From assembly GCF_003751225.1 (NCBI RefSeq), contig NZ_RJKE01000001.1:4030001-4094000 (forward strand): a stretch of DNA of 64,000 nt, in the 5' to 3' direction. Below the pieces are notes generated by a model. It saw only the letters and a program-made list of their open reading frames with translations. It had not been told where the DNA came from and searched no databases. Both the position numbers and the translations under genes were made by a program. Shown in pieces: positions 35,841 through 44,785 of this stretch; position 1 is the first letter of the stretch, and each line of letters begins with the position of its first letter. This DNA is from Actinocorallia herbida. GTDB taxonomy: Bacteria; Actinomycetota; Actinomycetes; Streptosporangiales; Streptosporangiaceae.

Positions 35841-37331
35841 GTGAGCGCCCCGGGCCGGACGCTCAACGGCCGCTACCAGATGCTCCGTCCGCTGGGCACG
35901 GGGGGCATGGGGAGCGTCTGGCTCGCCCGCGACCTGCGCTTCGGCCGTGAAGTCGCGCTCAAGGCGCTGCGCGAGTACGGACCCGCCGACGCCGTGGACG
36001 AGCGGAGGCGGCGGGCGGCGCGTGAGGCCAACGCGCTCGCCGCGCTCGACCACCCCGCGGTCGTCAAGATCCACGACGTGTTCTGGGAGCGCGACGACCC
36101 CTGGATCGTCATGGAGTACCTCGCGGGCCGGCCACTCGCCGAACCGATCGCCGACGGCCCGGTCGACCGGGCCCAGGCGGCGCGCATAGGGCTCGACGTC
36201 CTCGGCGGGCTGGAGGCCGCGCACGCGGCGAAGATCATGCACCGCGACGTCAAGCCCGCGAACATCATCGTCGAGAGGGAGCCCGCCGTCCTCGTCGATT
36301 TCGGGCTCGCCTGGATGGCGGGGGCCTCGTCGCTGACCGCCACCAACACCATCATGGGCACCCCGGAGTACATGGCGCCCGAGCGCTTCGCCGACGGACG
36401 GGCGGGACCGGCCTCTGACCTGTGGTCGCTCGCGGTCACCCTGTTCCACGCCATCGAGGGGTACTCGCCGTTCCGCAAGGGAGACCAGGGGTTCGGCTCG
36501 ACGATCTGGGCGGTCATGAACGAGCCGGCGCCGGAGGCCGTCCGGGCGGGGCCGCTGGCCGGCTGCCTCGCCGCGTTCCTCCACAAGGATCCGGAGAGCC
36601 GTCCGCCGGCGTCGGCGTTCCGCAACGCCCTGCGCGACACCATCGCCCAGAGCATGGAGCGACCCGGGAGATCCGCCACCCGCCGGCTGCGGAGGCAGGA
36701 ACGCGTGCCGCCGGGTTCCGGCCCGCCACGCGGGTCGGCGAAGGCAGGACCGGAGGGTTCCGCGGCCCGCGAGGCCGCCGACCTCGCGGTGCTGCCGCCG
36801 AGCAGACTGCGGGACGCGCTGCTGCGCACGGATCCGGCGAAGACGGGCATGGTGCTGCTGGCCCTGCCCAGGCCCGTCGTCGCGGAGGTGCTGTCCGTCA
36901 CCGCGCCGGAGGAGGCCGCGTCGCTCCTCACCGCGATGTCGGCGGGCCCGGTCGAGGCGGCGCGCGCCCTCCAGATGCTGGCGGTGGTGCCCGCGGCCCG
37001 CATCCTCGACCACATGGACGCGCCGGCCGCGGGCCGGGTCGTCGCCGCCCTCGTCCCGGTGGGCGACGCGGCGCGCATCCTGGCCAGAGTCGACCCGAGG
37101 GCCGCGGCGGCGGTGCTCCAGGCGCTGCCGCACGCCGCCGCGCTCGGTCTGGTGAAGGCCATGCGCGAGGCGAGATCGGGACGGGTCCTCGGATTCCTTC
37201 CCCCGGAGCACGCGGCCCGGCTGCTGCGCGACCTGGATGAGGGGCTCCGCGACCGTCTGCTCACCGGGTTGGACGGCTCGGCGCGGGCGCCGGTGCGGCG
37301 GCATCTGCACGAGGATCAGTCGAAGTCGTAG
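35841..37331 (+). CDS. Ser/Thr kinase with MgtE-N-like helical repeat C-terminus
   Basis: A 496-residue soluble kinase. Glycine loop GTGGMGSV (19-26), catalytic Lys K41, HRDVKPAN with D136, DFG at D153, APE at about 179-181: all active-site residues are present. After residue 310 come repeated short helices of the MgtE N-domain/superhelical type (LPPSRLRDALLRTDP, LLALPRPVVAEVLS, LLTAMSAGPVEAARAL, ILDHMDAPAAGRVV). In magnesium channels and FliG such repeats bind partners. No membrane helix. GTG start 12 bp after the DUF4407 stop, so co-transcribed. The 3' end overlaps the convergent ammonium transporter gene by 16 bp. Confidence 0.9.
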   Translation: MSAPGRTLNGRYQMLRPLGTGGMGSVWLARDLRFGREVALKALREYGPADAVDERRRRAAREANALAALDHPAVVKIHDVFWERDDPWIVMEYLAGRPLAEPIADGPVDRAQAARIGLDVLGGLEAAHAAKIMHRDVKPANIIVEREPAVLVDFGLAWMAGASSLTATNTIMGTPEYMAPERFADGRAGPASDLWSLAVTLFHAIEGYSPFRKGDQGFGSTIWAVMNEPAPEAVRAGPLAGCLAAFLHKDPESRPPASAFRNALRDTIAQSMERPGRSATRRLRRQERVPPGSGPPRGSAKAGPEGSAAREAADLAVLPPSRLRDALLRTDPAKTGMVLLALPRPVVAEVLSVTAPEEAASLLTAMSAGPVEAARALQMLAVVPAARILDHMDAPAAGRVVAALVPVGDAARILARVDPRAAAAVLQALPHAAALGLVKAMREARSGRVLGFLPPEHAARLLRDLDEGLRDRLLTGLDGSARAPVRRHLHEDQSKS

Positions 37332-38566
37332 GGCTTCTCACCGTGGATGGACCAGTCCAGGCCAGGTGTCTCCTGGTCGTCGGTGACCCTGGCGCCCCGG
37401 GAGAGGAACTCCTGGAGTGCCGCGATGCCCAGGGTCGCCGCGAACGCGAACGCGGTGACCGCGGCCACGACGACGGCCTGGTCGATGAGCAGGTCGATCC
37501 CGCCCCCGAAGAAGAGACCGTCCCTGCCCGCGGGGTTGATGGACCTGTCGGCGAACAGCCCGACGGACAGCGCGCCGACGACGCCGCCTATCAGGTGGAT
37601 GCCGGCCACGTCCGCGGCGTCGTCGACGAAGCCGCCGATCACATGGACGGCCAGGGCGCAGAGCCCGCCCGCGAGGAGCCCGACGGCCAGCGCGCTCCGC
37701 GGGCCGACGAAGCCCGCGCAGGGCGTGATGGCGACGAGCCCCGCGATCGCCCCGGAGGCCGCGCCGACGGACGTGGCGCGGCGGCCTTCGATGACGAAGC
37801 GCTCCATCGCCAGCCAGGAGAGCATCGCGGCGCAGGCCGCGGCGTTCGTGTTGACGAACGCGTAGCCCGCCAGTTCGTTGGCGTTCAGGGCGGACCCGGC
37901 GTTGAAGCCGAACCAGCCGAACCAGAGGAGCGCGGCGCCCATCATGACGAAGGGCTTGTTGTGCCCGTCGATGTCGGCGTCCCTCGGCTCGCGCTTGCCG
38001 AGGACGAACGCCAGCGCGAGCCCGCATGCCCCGGCGTTGCAGTGCACGACCGTGCCGCCGGCGAAATCGAGCGAGCCCATGCTCGCCGCCCAGCCGTGGG
38101 GTGAGAACACCCAGTGGGCGATCGGGGCGTAGACGAGGAGTGACCATACGGCGAGGAAGACGACGCAGGAGCCGAAGCGCCAGCGTTCCGCGGCCGAACC
38201 GGTGAGCAGGGCGCCGGTGATGACGGCGAACATCATCTGGAAGCCGACGAAGACGATCGGGGGAATGGCGAGGGCGGAGTCCCCCTCGAATCCGGGCACC
38301 GGCGCGCCCATGTCGGAGAGGCCCGCGAAGTCCAGGCCGCCGAAGAACGGATTGGCGTCGCCGAAGGCCAGTGAGTACCCGAGGGCGATCCAGCAGACGC
38401 CGACGACGGCCATCGCGATGAAGCTCATCATCATCGTGGACAGGACGTTCTTCGACCTGACCATTCCGCCGTAGAGGAACGCGACGCCCGGGGTCATGAG
38501 CAGCACCAGCGCGCTACTGGCGAGGACCCAGGCCGTGGCACCGGTATCGAACCCGTCAAGCGTCAT
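37316..38566 (-). CDS. amt: ammonium transporter Amt
   Basis: A 416-residue Amt/Rh channel moving ammonium into the cell, with about 11 membrane helices. The N-terminal signature MTPGVAFLYGGMVRSKNVL and the two pore histidines (in DIDGHNKP-like context is not the pore; candidates lie in VVHCNAGACG and VAGIHLIGGVVGAL) are seen. No PII gene (glnK) follows, unlike common operons; the downstream neighbour is the convergent kinase gene. Upstream lies a 247-bp region containing the end of the oxidoreductase operon. I found no convincing GlnR box. Possibly linked to amine catabolism encoded upstream, which would release ammonium. Confidence 0.93.
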   Translation of the reverse strand: MTLDGFDTGATAWVLASSALVLLMTPGVAFLYGGMVRSKNVLSTMMMSFIAMAVVGVCWIALGYSLAFGDANPFFGGLDFAGLSDMGAPVPGFEGDSALAIPPIVFVGFQMMFAVITGALLTGSAAERWRFGSCVVFLAVWSLLVYAPIAHWVFSPHGWAASMGSLDFAGGTVVHCNAGACGLALAFVLGKREPRDADIDGHNKPFVMMGAALLWFGWFGFNAGSALNANELAGYAFVNTNAAACAAMLSWLAMERFVIEGRRATSVGAASGAIAGLVAITPCAGFVGPRSALAVGLLAGGLCALAVHVIGGFVDDAADVAGIHLIGGVVGALSVGLFADRSINPAGRDGLFFGGGIDLLIDQAVVVAAVTAFAFAATLGIAALQEFLSRGARVTDDQETPGLDWSIHGEKPYDFD

Positions 38567-38757
38567 CGTCAGCGCCCGTCGCTTTCATTCGCTCGCACCC
38601 GTGTCGCTCGTCAGGGGAATTTTTCCCTATGCGAGGGCCAATGATCTTGCCGGGGAAACGGCCGACGCTGGCCATTCTTCACGGGGCATTCCGGTAACGC
38701 CGGGGATTGTTCTGCCGGGTGCCCTTGTGTCCCTTTCTGCAATTGCGGGGTGCTGGT

Positions 38758-38799
38758 CCGCTTCGTGCCGCCGGGACGGTGGCCGACGGCACGAAGCGG
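38758..38799 (-). terminator. stem-loop terminator of the FAD oxidoreductase operon
   Basis: CCGCTTCGTGCCG (38758-38770) and CGGCACGAAGCGG (38787-38799) form a perfect 13-bp stem with a 16-nt loop, 15 bp beyond the stop of the oxidoreductase at 38814. It separates this operon from the ammonium transporter gene. Confidence 0.8.
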
Positions 38800-38813
38800 T
38801 GCTCGGGGGCGGG

Positions 38814-39959
38814 TCAGGCGCCGGGTCGGAAGCGGGGTGGGGTGGGGTCGATGCCGAGGACGTGGTCGGCGGTGAGGCGGCCGAGGAGTGGGGCGAATTT
38901 GGCGGCGTGGCCGGAGCAGGCGGCGAGGAGGGTGAGGTGGTCGGCGGTGTCGATGACGAAGTCCTCGGTGGGGGTGCTGGTGAAGAGGCAGGCGGCTTCG
39001 GCGTAGGGTTCGGGGTGGAGGCCGGGGAGGAATTCCTGGACGTAGGCGGTGACCCGGGCGCGGTTCGAAGGGTCGATGGTGCGGTCCGGGTCGGCGGCGG
39101 AGGACAGGACGGGCCCGCCGCTGAACTCGGCGACCTTCTGCCCGGCGAAGCCCGCGTCGCGGCCACCGGGCAGGCCGTACGTCTGCATCCCAGGCTCCTT
39201 GTGGATGAAGGTCGGCCAGTCGGCCCGGGGGTCGCGCCAGCGGAAGTGGAAGACCTGCTCCTTGCGGACCTCGAACGACGGAAGGCCCGCCCGGAAGGCG
39301 TCCGGGAGGGGAAGCCGCGCCAGCAGGTCGGGGAGGAACCCGCCCGCGGCCACCACCACGTCCGTGGCGTGCAGGGTCTCCCCGGCGGTGTCCGCGAGAC
39401 CGGAGCCCGTCGAGGCGACGTCGACCGAGAACCCCGGTCCCGTCCGCCGGACCGCGACCGCCTCGGTGCCCGTCCGGACCTCGGCCCCGGCCTTCGCCGC
39501 CAGGCGCGTCATCGCCTCCGCCGCGGTCCGCGCGTCGAGAGCGCCCGCGTCCGGGTGCCACAGGACGGGCGTGGTGAACGCCATGTGCGGCCACCGGCGC
39601 CGCGCCTCCTCGGGGGGAAGCACCTCATTGCGGATGCCCAGCGACGTCAGCAGCTCCGACAACCGGGGGGCGTCCCGCATCGACCCGTGGTCCACCGCCC
39701 CGTGGACCGTGAGCAGCGGGACCCCCGCGGCCTCCTCGAGATCGGCCCAATCGGCCCGGGCCCGTCGCACGAGGTCCGCGTAGAACGGGTCGGGATAGGC
39801 GTAGCGGAAGATCCGCGACGATCCGTGCGAACTCCCGGACGTGCTCGCCGGAACGTCCCGCTCCAGCAGTGTCACCGGGACCCCGCGCCGGGCGAGCTGC
39901 CAGGCCGTCGCCGATCCGGTGAGCCCGGCCCCGATGACGAGGACGCGCCGCCCGCCCAT
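38814..39959 (-). CDS. FAD-dependent amine/amino-acid oxidase, sarcosine-oxidase-like
   Basis: A 381-residue DAO-family flavoprotein related to monomeric sarcosine oxidase and N-methyltryptophan oxidase, expected to oxidise a C-N bond with O2, releasing H2O2. FAD-binding VLVIGAGLTGSATAWQLARRG at the N-terminus; SGSSHGSSRIFRYAY matches the family's substrate-side motif; the flavinylation-type cysteine/C-terminal CSGHAAKFAPLLG is present. ATG at 39959 overlaps the flavin reductase stop by one base. Last gene of an IclR-boxed operon. It is one of two DAO-family enzymes in the operon, so two successive oxidative dealkylations are conceivable. Confidence 0.88.
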   Translation of the reverse strand: MGGRRVLVIGAGLTGSATAWQLARRGVPVTLLERDVPASTSGSSHGSSRIFRYAYPDPFYADLVRRARADWADLEEAAGVPLLTVHGAVDHGSMRDAPRLSELLTSLGIRNEVLPPEEARRRWPHMAFTTPVLWHPDAGALDARTAAEAMTRLAAKAGAEVRTGTEAVAVRRTGPGFSVDVASTGSGLADTAGETLHATDVVVAAGGFLPDLLARLPLPDAFRAGLPSFEVRKEQVFHFRWRDPRADWPTFIHKEPGMQTYGLPGGRDAGFAGQKVAEFSGGPVLSSAADPDRTIDPSNRARVTAYVQEFLPGLHPEPYAEAACLFTSTPTEDFVIDTADHLTLLAACSGHAAKFAPLLGRLTADHVLGIDPTPPRFRPGA

Positions 39960-40453
39960 CACGCCGCCGCCAGCTGACGGAACCCGCTGGCGTGGAACAC
40001 CAGCGGATCCCGGTGCGGCTCGGCGTCGACGGCGCGCACCCGCATCAGGACGATCCGGTGGTCTCCGGCCGGAAGGCAGGCCTCGACCGCGCACTCCAGC
40101 CAGGCCGGCGCGCCCCGGAGCAGCACCGCGCCGCTCGGGGTGGCGTACAGGTCGAGTCCGGCGAACCGGTCGGCCCCCCGCGCCGCCAGGGCCCGGCACG
40201 CGGGGCCCTGGTCCGCGCCCAGGACGCTGACGCCGAGGCACGGCGCGTCCTGGAGCAGCTCCCAGGTTCGTGACTCGTTGGCCACGCACACCGAGACCAG
40301 CGGCGGATCGAGCGAGACCGAGGTGAACGAGCTGGCCGCCATGCCGACGGGCTCGCCATCGACGATCGCGCACAGCGCCGTCACCCCGCTGGGGAAGCAG
40401 CTGAACGCGGTGCGCAGCAGGGGCGCGTCGGCGCCCGGGACGATGGGGATCAA
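39959..40453 (-). CDS. flavin reductase (two-component monooxygenase partner)
   Basis: A 164-residue flavin reductase-like protein supplying reduced FMN/FAD to a partner monooxygenase. Family features: N-terminal FSCFPSGVTALCAIVDGEPVGMAASSF, SLDPPLVSVCV, and the C-terminal GDHRIVLMRVRAVDAEP with the conserved Asp-His. The TTG at 40453 is chosen because AAGGAG lies five bases upstream; no ATG fits. It follows the acyl-CoA-dehydrogenase-fold gene by 47 bp, the expected partner order. Confidence 0.88.
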   Translation of the reverse strand: MIPIVPGADAPLLRTAFSCFPSGVTALCAIVDGEPVGMAASSFTSVSLDPPLVSVCVANESRTWELLQDAPCLGVSVLGADQGPACRALAARGADRFAGLDLYATPSGAVLLRGAPAWLECAVEACLPAGDHRIVLMRVRAVDAEPHRDPLVFHASGFRQLAAA

Positions 40454-40500
40454 CGGAACTCCTTGTCCAGACGAGGGGTGCGGTGCGGGGAGCCGGGCCT

Positions 40501-41676
40501 TCAGTTCGCGACCGCGGTGATGCCGCCGTTGCCCTTGACGGCGTAGCCGTCGGCGATCATCGCGGCGCCCAGCTCCCGGGTGTAGTTGTCGACCCGGTAG
40601 TGGAGGGTGAACGTGCGGGTGTCGCGGTAGATGCGCTCGAGCTCGTAGGACTTGAACATCGACCGGGCACCGCACACGTCGAGCGCGCGCTGGGTGATCT
40701 CCAGGGAGATCCGCTTGGCCACGGTCAGCGCCTGCACCGAGGCGTACTCGGCGGCGGCCGGGTCGTCGCCCTCCCACAGCCGCGCCGCCGCGAACAGCGC
40801 CTCGCGCGCGGCGAACAGGTCCGCCGACATCTCGCCGAGCTGGAACTGGATCAGCTCGCTGCCCGCGAGGTTCGGCCGGTCGCGCACCCACGCGGTCGCG
40901 AAGTTCAGCGCGCCGCGCGCGGAGCCGATGTGGTTGGAGGCGAAGCCGAGGGTGAAGGTGCGCGGGTCGTGGGTCTCCCACCAGCCGGGCTCGCCGAAGA
41001 CGGCGTCGGCCGGGATGGTCATGCCGGTGATCCGGATGCCCTGGCTGACCGTGGCGCGCATGCCGAGGGTGTCCCAGTTGTCGATCATCTCGACCTCGGG
41101 CGCGTGCCGGTCCACCAGGACGGCGACGCTGCGGTGGTCGTAGTCCTCGGTGCCGGGGACGGCGAGCCAGATGATGAAGTGATCGGCGCCCGGGCCGAGC
41201 GAGGCGAAGTGCTTCTCGCAGGTGAGCGACCAGGTGCCGTCGGCGTTGCGGGTCAGCTCGGAGGTCGACGCGCCCGCGCCCTTCTTGCCGGGCACCGACT
41301 CGCTGCCGACCGACGCGACGCGCCTGCCCGCCTCGACGATCGGGATCAGGTACTTCCGCGCCTGCTCCTCGGTCGCCGCGTGCGCGAGCATGCCGATCGC
41401 GTGCAGGTGGACCTGGAGGAGCTGGGCGGTCGGGGCGTCGATGCTCGCGAGGTGCTCCAGGACCTCGTAGTACTCGACGAAGCCTTCGTCGCCCCACAGG
41501 CCCTGGCCGCCCCACTTGACGGGCAGGGTCAGCGCCAGGATCCCGGCGGCGTGCAGGTCGCGGAAGTTCTCCTCGGGGAACACCGCGTCCCGGTCGAGCT
41601 GCGGGGCGCGGGCGCGGAAGGACTCGGCCAGGCCGTCGAGGGCTTCGATCCGCTTGGTCTGCTCAGGCGTGCGCAT
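40501..41676 (-). CDS. flavin-dependent monooxygenase of acyl-CoA dehydrogenase fold
   Basis: A 391-residue protein of the acyl-CoA dehydrogenase superfamily. Given the adjacent flavin reductase it is more likely a group D two-component monooxygenase (DszC/HpaB relatives) than a true dehydrogenase. N-terminal helical domain (FPEENFRDLHAAGILALTLPVKWGG), middle beta-domain (WSLTCEKHFASLGPGADHFIIW), and C-terminal helices (ALDVCGARSMFKSYELERIYRDTRTF, where the dehydrogenase catalytic Glu position is not evident). The start overlaps MmgE/PrpD by 14 bp. It would hydroxylate N or C of the operon's substrate. Confidence 0.85.
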   Translation of the reverse strand: MRTPEQTKRIEALDGLAESFRARAPQLDRDAVFPEENFRDLHAAGILALTLPVKWGGQGLWGDEGFVEYYEVLEHLASIDAPTAQLLQVHLHAIGMLAHAATEEQARKYLIPIVEAGRRVASVGSESVPGKKGAGASTSELTRNADGTWSLTCEKHFASLGPGADHFIIWLAVPGTEDYDHRSVAVLVDRHAPEVEMIDNWDTLGMRATVSQGIRITGMTIPADAVFGEPGWWETHDPRTFTLGFASNHIGSARGALNFATAWVRDRPNLAGSELIQFQLGEMSADLFAAREALFAAARLWEGDDPAAAEYASVQALTVAKRISLEITQRALDVCGARSMFKSYELERIYRDTRTFTLHYRVDNYTRELGAAMIADGYAVKGNGGITAVAN

Positions 41677-43030
41677 GGAGGGTCTCCTTGTCGTCAGGGG
41701 TCTGCGCGGCGGGGCCGCGGAGGGGGTAGGTGAGGGCCGACCTGAGGTCGGCGAGGCCGAGTCCGCCGAGTGCGGCGGAGCCCGGTTCCGGGTCGAGTCC
41801 CCGTGAGACGAGGCGCAACCGGTCGGCGGCGCTCAGTTTGGCCAGCACGACCGAGGTCCAGCCGGGGTCGTCGGCGTCGCCCGCGGCGGCCGTCTCGCCG
41901 GAGGCGACGGTGCGGCCGTCGGTCAGGGTGACGGTCACCTCGCTGCGCCGGACGTGCGGGAAGCGCGCGGTGAGCGCCGGGTCGACGACGATCTCGACGC
42001 GGGACATCAGCGCCGCGACGTCGGGATCGCCGAGCCCCGTCGTGACGTCGGCGAGGCCGAAACCCCCGGTGGCGAGCATGCAGGCGATGGGCCAGGGAAG
42101 GTTGAACTGCGCCTCCTCCGACGTCCTGGGCACCCCGCGCGAGAGGCCCGCGGCCGCCTCGAAGGTGCGCACCTCGATCCGCGCGACGTCCTCGGCCCGC
42201 AGACCGGGGACGCCGAGCCCGGTCAGCAGCGAGCGCGCGGCGGCGAGCGCCGGGTGCGCCCAGCGGCAGCACGGGAACGGCTTCACGTAGACGTCGAGGA
42301 TCTCCCAGCGGGAGCCGAGGCCGTCCTCCGCGCGTCCCTCCAGGAACTCTGAGCGGTGCGCGGTGAAGCCCTCGGCGGCCAGCAGCGCCGCCGCGACGCC
42401 GGCCTGCGCGCCCCAGCCCATGGCGTCCTTGGCCATGGAGGGCGCCGCGACGGCCCGCATGATGAGGTCGGTCGGGGAGTGGTACTCGGCGAGGCCGAGC
42501 GCGCTGTCGGTCCGCGCCGCGTCGAGCCCGAGCAGGCGGGCCGCCGCCGCGGCGGCCGCGACGGTGCCCCAGGTGCCGGTGGAGTGGAACAGCGGCCAGC
42601 GGTCGTGCTGCTGGACCGCGGCCCGGACGCCGACCTCGTAGCCGACGACCACCGCGGTCACGAGCTCGGTGAGGTCGGCGCCGACGTGTTCGGCGACCGC
42701 CAGGGCCGCCGGGATGACGACGGCCCCGGGGTGGCCCTTGGCCAGCGGGTGACCGTCGTCGAAGTCGAGCGCGTTCATGAGGGTGCCGTTGGCCCACGCG
42801 GCGCCGGGGGCCGACACCTTGCGTCCGTCGTACAGGCAGGTCGAGGCGGAGCCGCCGTACGCGGCGGAAGCGAAGTCGGCGGCTATGCGCGCGGCTTCGA
42901 GGCCGCGCGCCTGCTCGGCCGCGACGGAGGCGTCGAGGAAGAGCCAGGCGACGCGTTCGCGGACGGAATCCGGGACGTCTTCCCAGGTGAGGCCGCCGAT
43001 GAAGGCGAGGGTCCGGTCGATCGGGGTCAT
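41663..43030 (-). CDS. MmgE/PrpD family protein
   Basis: A 455-residue MmgE/PrpD protein. The family includes 2-methylcitrate dehydratase, cis-aconitate decarboxylase and uncharacterised hydro-lyases. Recognisable: NALDFDDGHPLAKGHPGAVVIPAALAVAE with the conserved DDxH-like region and the HSTGTWGTVAAAAAAARLLGL block. There are no other methylcitrate-cycle genes, so it more likely dehydrates an intermediate of the pathway encoded here. Its ATG overlaps the upstream oxidase stop by 4 bp (ATGA). Confidence 0.9.
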   Translation of the reverse strand: MTPIDRTLAFIGGLTWEDVPDSVRERVAWLFLDASVAAEQARGLEAARIAADFASAAYGGSASTCLYDGRKVSAPGAAWANGTLMNALDFDDGHPLAKGHPGAVVIPAALAVAEHVGADLTELVTAVVVGYEVGVRAAVQQHDRWPLFHSTGTWGTVAAAAAAARLLGLDAARTDSALGLAEYHSPTDLIMRAVAAPSMAKDAMGWGAQAGVAAALLAAEGFTAHRSEFLEGRAEDGLGSRWEILDVYVKPFPCCRWAHPALAAARSLLTGLGVPGLRAEDVARIEVRTFEAAAGLSRGVPRTSEEAQFNLPWPIACMLATGGFGLADVTTGLGDPDVAALMSRVEIVVDPALTARFPHVRRSEVTVTLTDGRTVASGETAAAGDADDPGWTSVVLAKLSAADRLRLVSRGLDPEPGSAALGGLGLADLRSALTYPLRGPAAQTPDDKETLHAHA

Positions 43031-44211
43031 CGGTGGTACCTCGCGGCGAAACCGGGGTCGGTGAGCGCCGGGCGGTCGAGGGCGAACGCCCCGATCGGGT
43101 GCGGGGTCGTCCCGCTCGCGCTCACGTCGGCGAGGATCCTGCCGAGCAGGCTCGCGAACTTGAACGCGTGCCCGGCGCCGACGAAGACCGTGACGCGCGG
43201 GTCGGTCTCCAGCGGGCCGAGGATGAAGTGCTGGTCCGGCGGGATCGTGTAGAGGCAGGTCTTGGTGTACAGCTCGGGGCCGAGGAAGTCCGGTACGTGC
43301 GCGGCGAGGAACTCCCGCTGCCGCTCCCGCCGGACGGGGTCGGGCTCGAACGTCCGGGAGTCCGCCGTCACCTCGTGCCCGCCGAGGTGCTCGCCCAGTT
43401 TGGTCGCGACCTCGCCGTAGATGGGGAAGCCGTAGAAGTTGTGCTCCCCGTGCCACATGAAGACCGGGAAGTTCTCCGGGCTGAACCGCTTGAGGTGGGG
43501 GGTGGCGTAGTACGTCACCTGCTCCTGGGTGACCTTCAGGGGGAACGGGCGCGCGCCGTCGGGGAGCAACCGGTTGGTCCAGGCGTCGGCGGCCGTGATG
43601 ACGCGGTCGACGAGGTAGGTCTCGGTGTCGGTGACGACCTCGATCCCGGCCGGGGTCGGCACCAGCCTGCGCACGGGGGTGCGCTCCAGGATCGCCGCGC
43701 CGTGCGCGCGGGCGAGGGAGATGTGGACGGCGTTGGCGCGGCCGGCGTCGACGATCGCCGAGTCCCGCTGCCAGAGGATCCGCTCGGTGCCCTTGAAGCG
43801 GAACTGGGGGAAGCGCTCGGCGGCCCGCGCGGCGTCCCAGAGCTCGTATTCGACGCCGTGCCGGTCGAACAGTTCGGTGTAGCCGCCGATGTTGCGGCTG
43901 CCGGTGTCGAGGCCGGTGCGGGCCTCGACGTCCTCGATGACCAGGCCGCCCGTCTTGGTGAGGATGCGCTGCCCGGACGCCTCCTCGACGTCCGCCCAGG
44001 TCGCGTAGGCGGCGGGGGCGAGGGACGCGTAAGGCTCCTCGTGCTGGGCGAGCCGGATGATGCGCGAGTGGTCCTGGGACGCGCCGCGCGAGTGGAAGAG
44101 CTCGAACTGCTCGAAGCCGACGACGTCCTCGCCCGTGACGGCCGACCAGTAGAGCGCGGCTGAGCCGATCCCGCCCAAGCCGACCACCGCGGTGCGGAAG
44201 CTGCGGTTCAT
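43027..44211 (-). CDS. FAD-dependent N-methyltryptophan/sarcosine oxidase-like enzyme
   Basis: A 394-residue DAO-family oxidase, first gene of the operon. FAD-binding AVVGLGGIGSAALYWSA; the substrate-side motif RGASQDHSRIIRLAQHEEPYASLA is close to that of N-methyl-L-tryptophan oxidase; the C-terminal GAGHAFKFASLLGRILAD is conserved. Covalent flavin would be carried by a Cys in KTCLYTIPPDQHFILG. GGAGG precedes the ATG at 44211. Directly upstream is the IclR-type box at 44222-44245 covering the promoter. Confidence 0.92.
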   Translation of the reverse strand: MNRSFRTAVVGLGGIGSAALYWSAVTGEDVVGFEQFELFHSRGASQDHSRIIRLAQHEEPYASLAPAAYATWADVEEASGQRILTKTGGLVIEDVEARTGLDTGSRNIGGYTELFDRHGVEYELWDAARAAERFPQFRFKGTERILWQRDSAIVDAGRANAVHISLARAHGAAILERTPVRRLVPTPAGIEVVTDTETYLVDRVITAADAWTNRLLPDGARPFPLKVTQEQVTYYATPHLKRFSPENFPVFMWHGEHNFYGFPIYGEVATKLGEHLGGHEVTADSRTFEPDPVRRERQREFLAAHVPDFLGPELYTKTCLYTIPPDQHFILGPLETDPRVTVFVGAGHAFKFASLLGRILADVSASGTTPHPIGAFALDRPALTDPGFAARYHR

Positions 44212-44221
44212 CTGACCTCCC

Positions 44222-44266
44222 GAGTTGTTGTCATATTTGCAACTCGATTCTTCATAGTGACAACTC
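44222..44266 (-). promoter_or_regulatory. IclR-type operator of the oxidase operon
   Basis: GTTGTCATATTTGCAAC (44227-44243) is embedded in the inverted repeat GAGTTG...CAACTC (44222-44245), 15 bp before the oxidase ATG. A further half-site, GTTGTCACTAT on the - strand (44264-44254), lies upstream. The 17-mer recurs at 52718 and, relaxed, at 52833 near the IclR gene. Confidence 0.65.
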
Positions 44267-44320
44267 ATTTTTGACCTGCGTGAGCCCGTTGCGCAAGACG
44301 GGATTTCTGCGGCTTGGATC

Positions 44321-44785
44321 TCAGTCGTGCGGATAAGGCGCGAAACCGAGTACACGCCCCGGCACACCGTCCGGGTTGGGGCCGTAAACGGCGAGCATGC
44401 GGGCATACCCCGGCGCCGCATAGGTGCCGACGCGCCCTGCCGGAACCTCGATGAGGTCGCCCACCACACCGCGCACGGTCACCCCGTCGCACGTCACGTG
44501 GAGCTCCCCTTCGAGGACGTAGTTCAGCTCCACATGCGCGTGGGCGTCGGCGAACACCTCCCCGCGCAACTCCCACTCGGTCACCGCGACCCCGGCCCAC
44601 CCTCCGGCCGACGGCGGGATGAACGCGTGGTTCGCCGGCCCGCCCCGTCCGGCCCCGAGCGCCCCGCCCCGCCGCAACACGGGTCCGGGCACGGCTCCCG
44701 GGACGGGATCCGGCAGAGGGATCGGAACGGGTTCGGGCGGGGGCTCCTGATCGGGATGGGGCGGGGAGCCCGGAGGGGCGGTCAT
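44321..44785 (-). CDS. cupin-domain protein
   Basis: A 154-residue protein with one cupin barrel preceded by a Pro-rich N-terminus. The core has HAHVELNYVLEGELHV (His pair and Glu of cupin motif 1) and GDLIEVPAGRVGTY (motif 2, lacking the final His), so metal binding may be partial. Likely an isomerase, hydrolase accessory or ligand-binding protein. Last gene of the ABC transporter operon; ATG overlaps the M20 peptidase stop by 4 bp. Confidence 0.82.
   Translation of the reverse strand: MTAPPGSPPHPDQEPPPEPVPIPLPDPVPGAVPGPVLRRGGALGAGRGGPANHAFIPPSAGGWAGVAVTEWELRGEVFADAHAHVELNYVLEGELHVTCDGVTVRGVVGDLIEVPAGRVGTYAAPGYARMLAVYGPNPDGVPGRVLGFAPYPHD

Noticed and set aside
38567-38757. GlnR box upstream of the ammonium transporter
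   Set aside because: Only a single GTTAC half-like element is present; no second half at the required spacing.
44285-44302. CCCGT/ACGGG hairpin after the cupin gene as a terminator
   Set aside because: Five-base arms with an eight-base loop; too weak to call.
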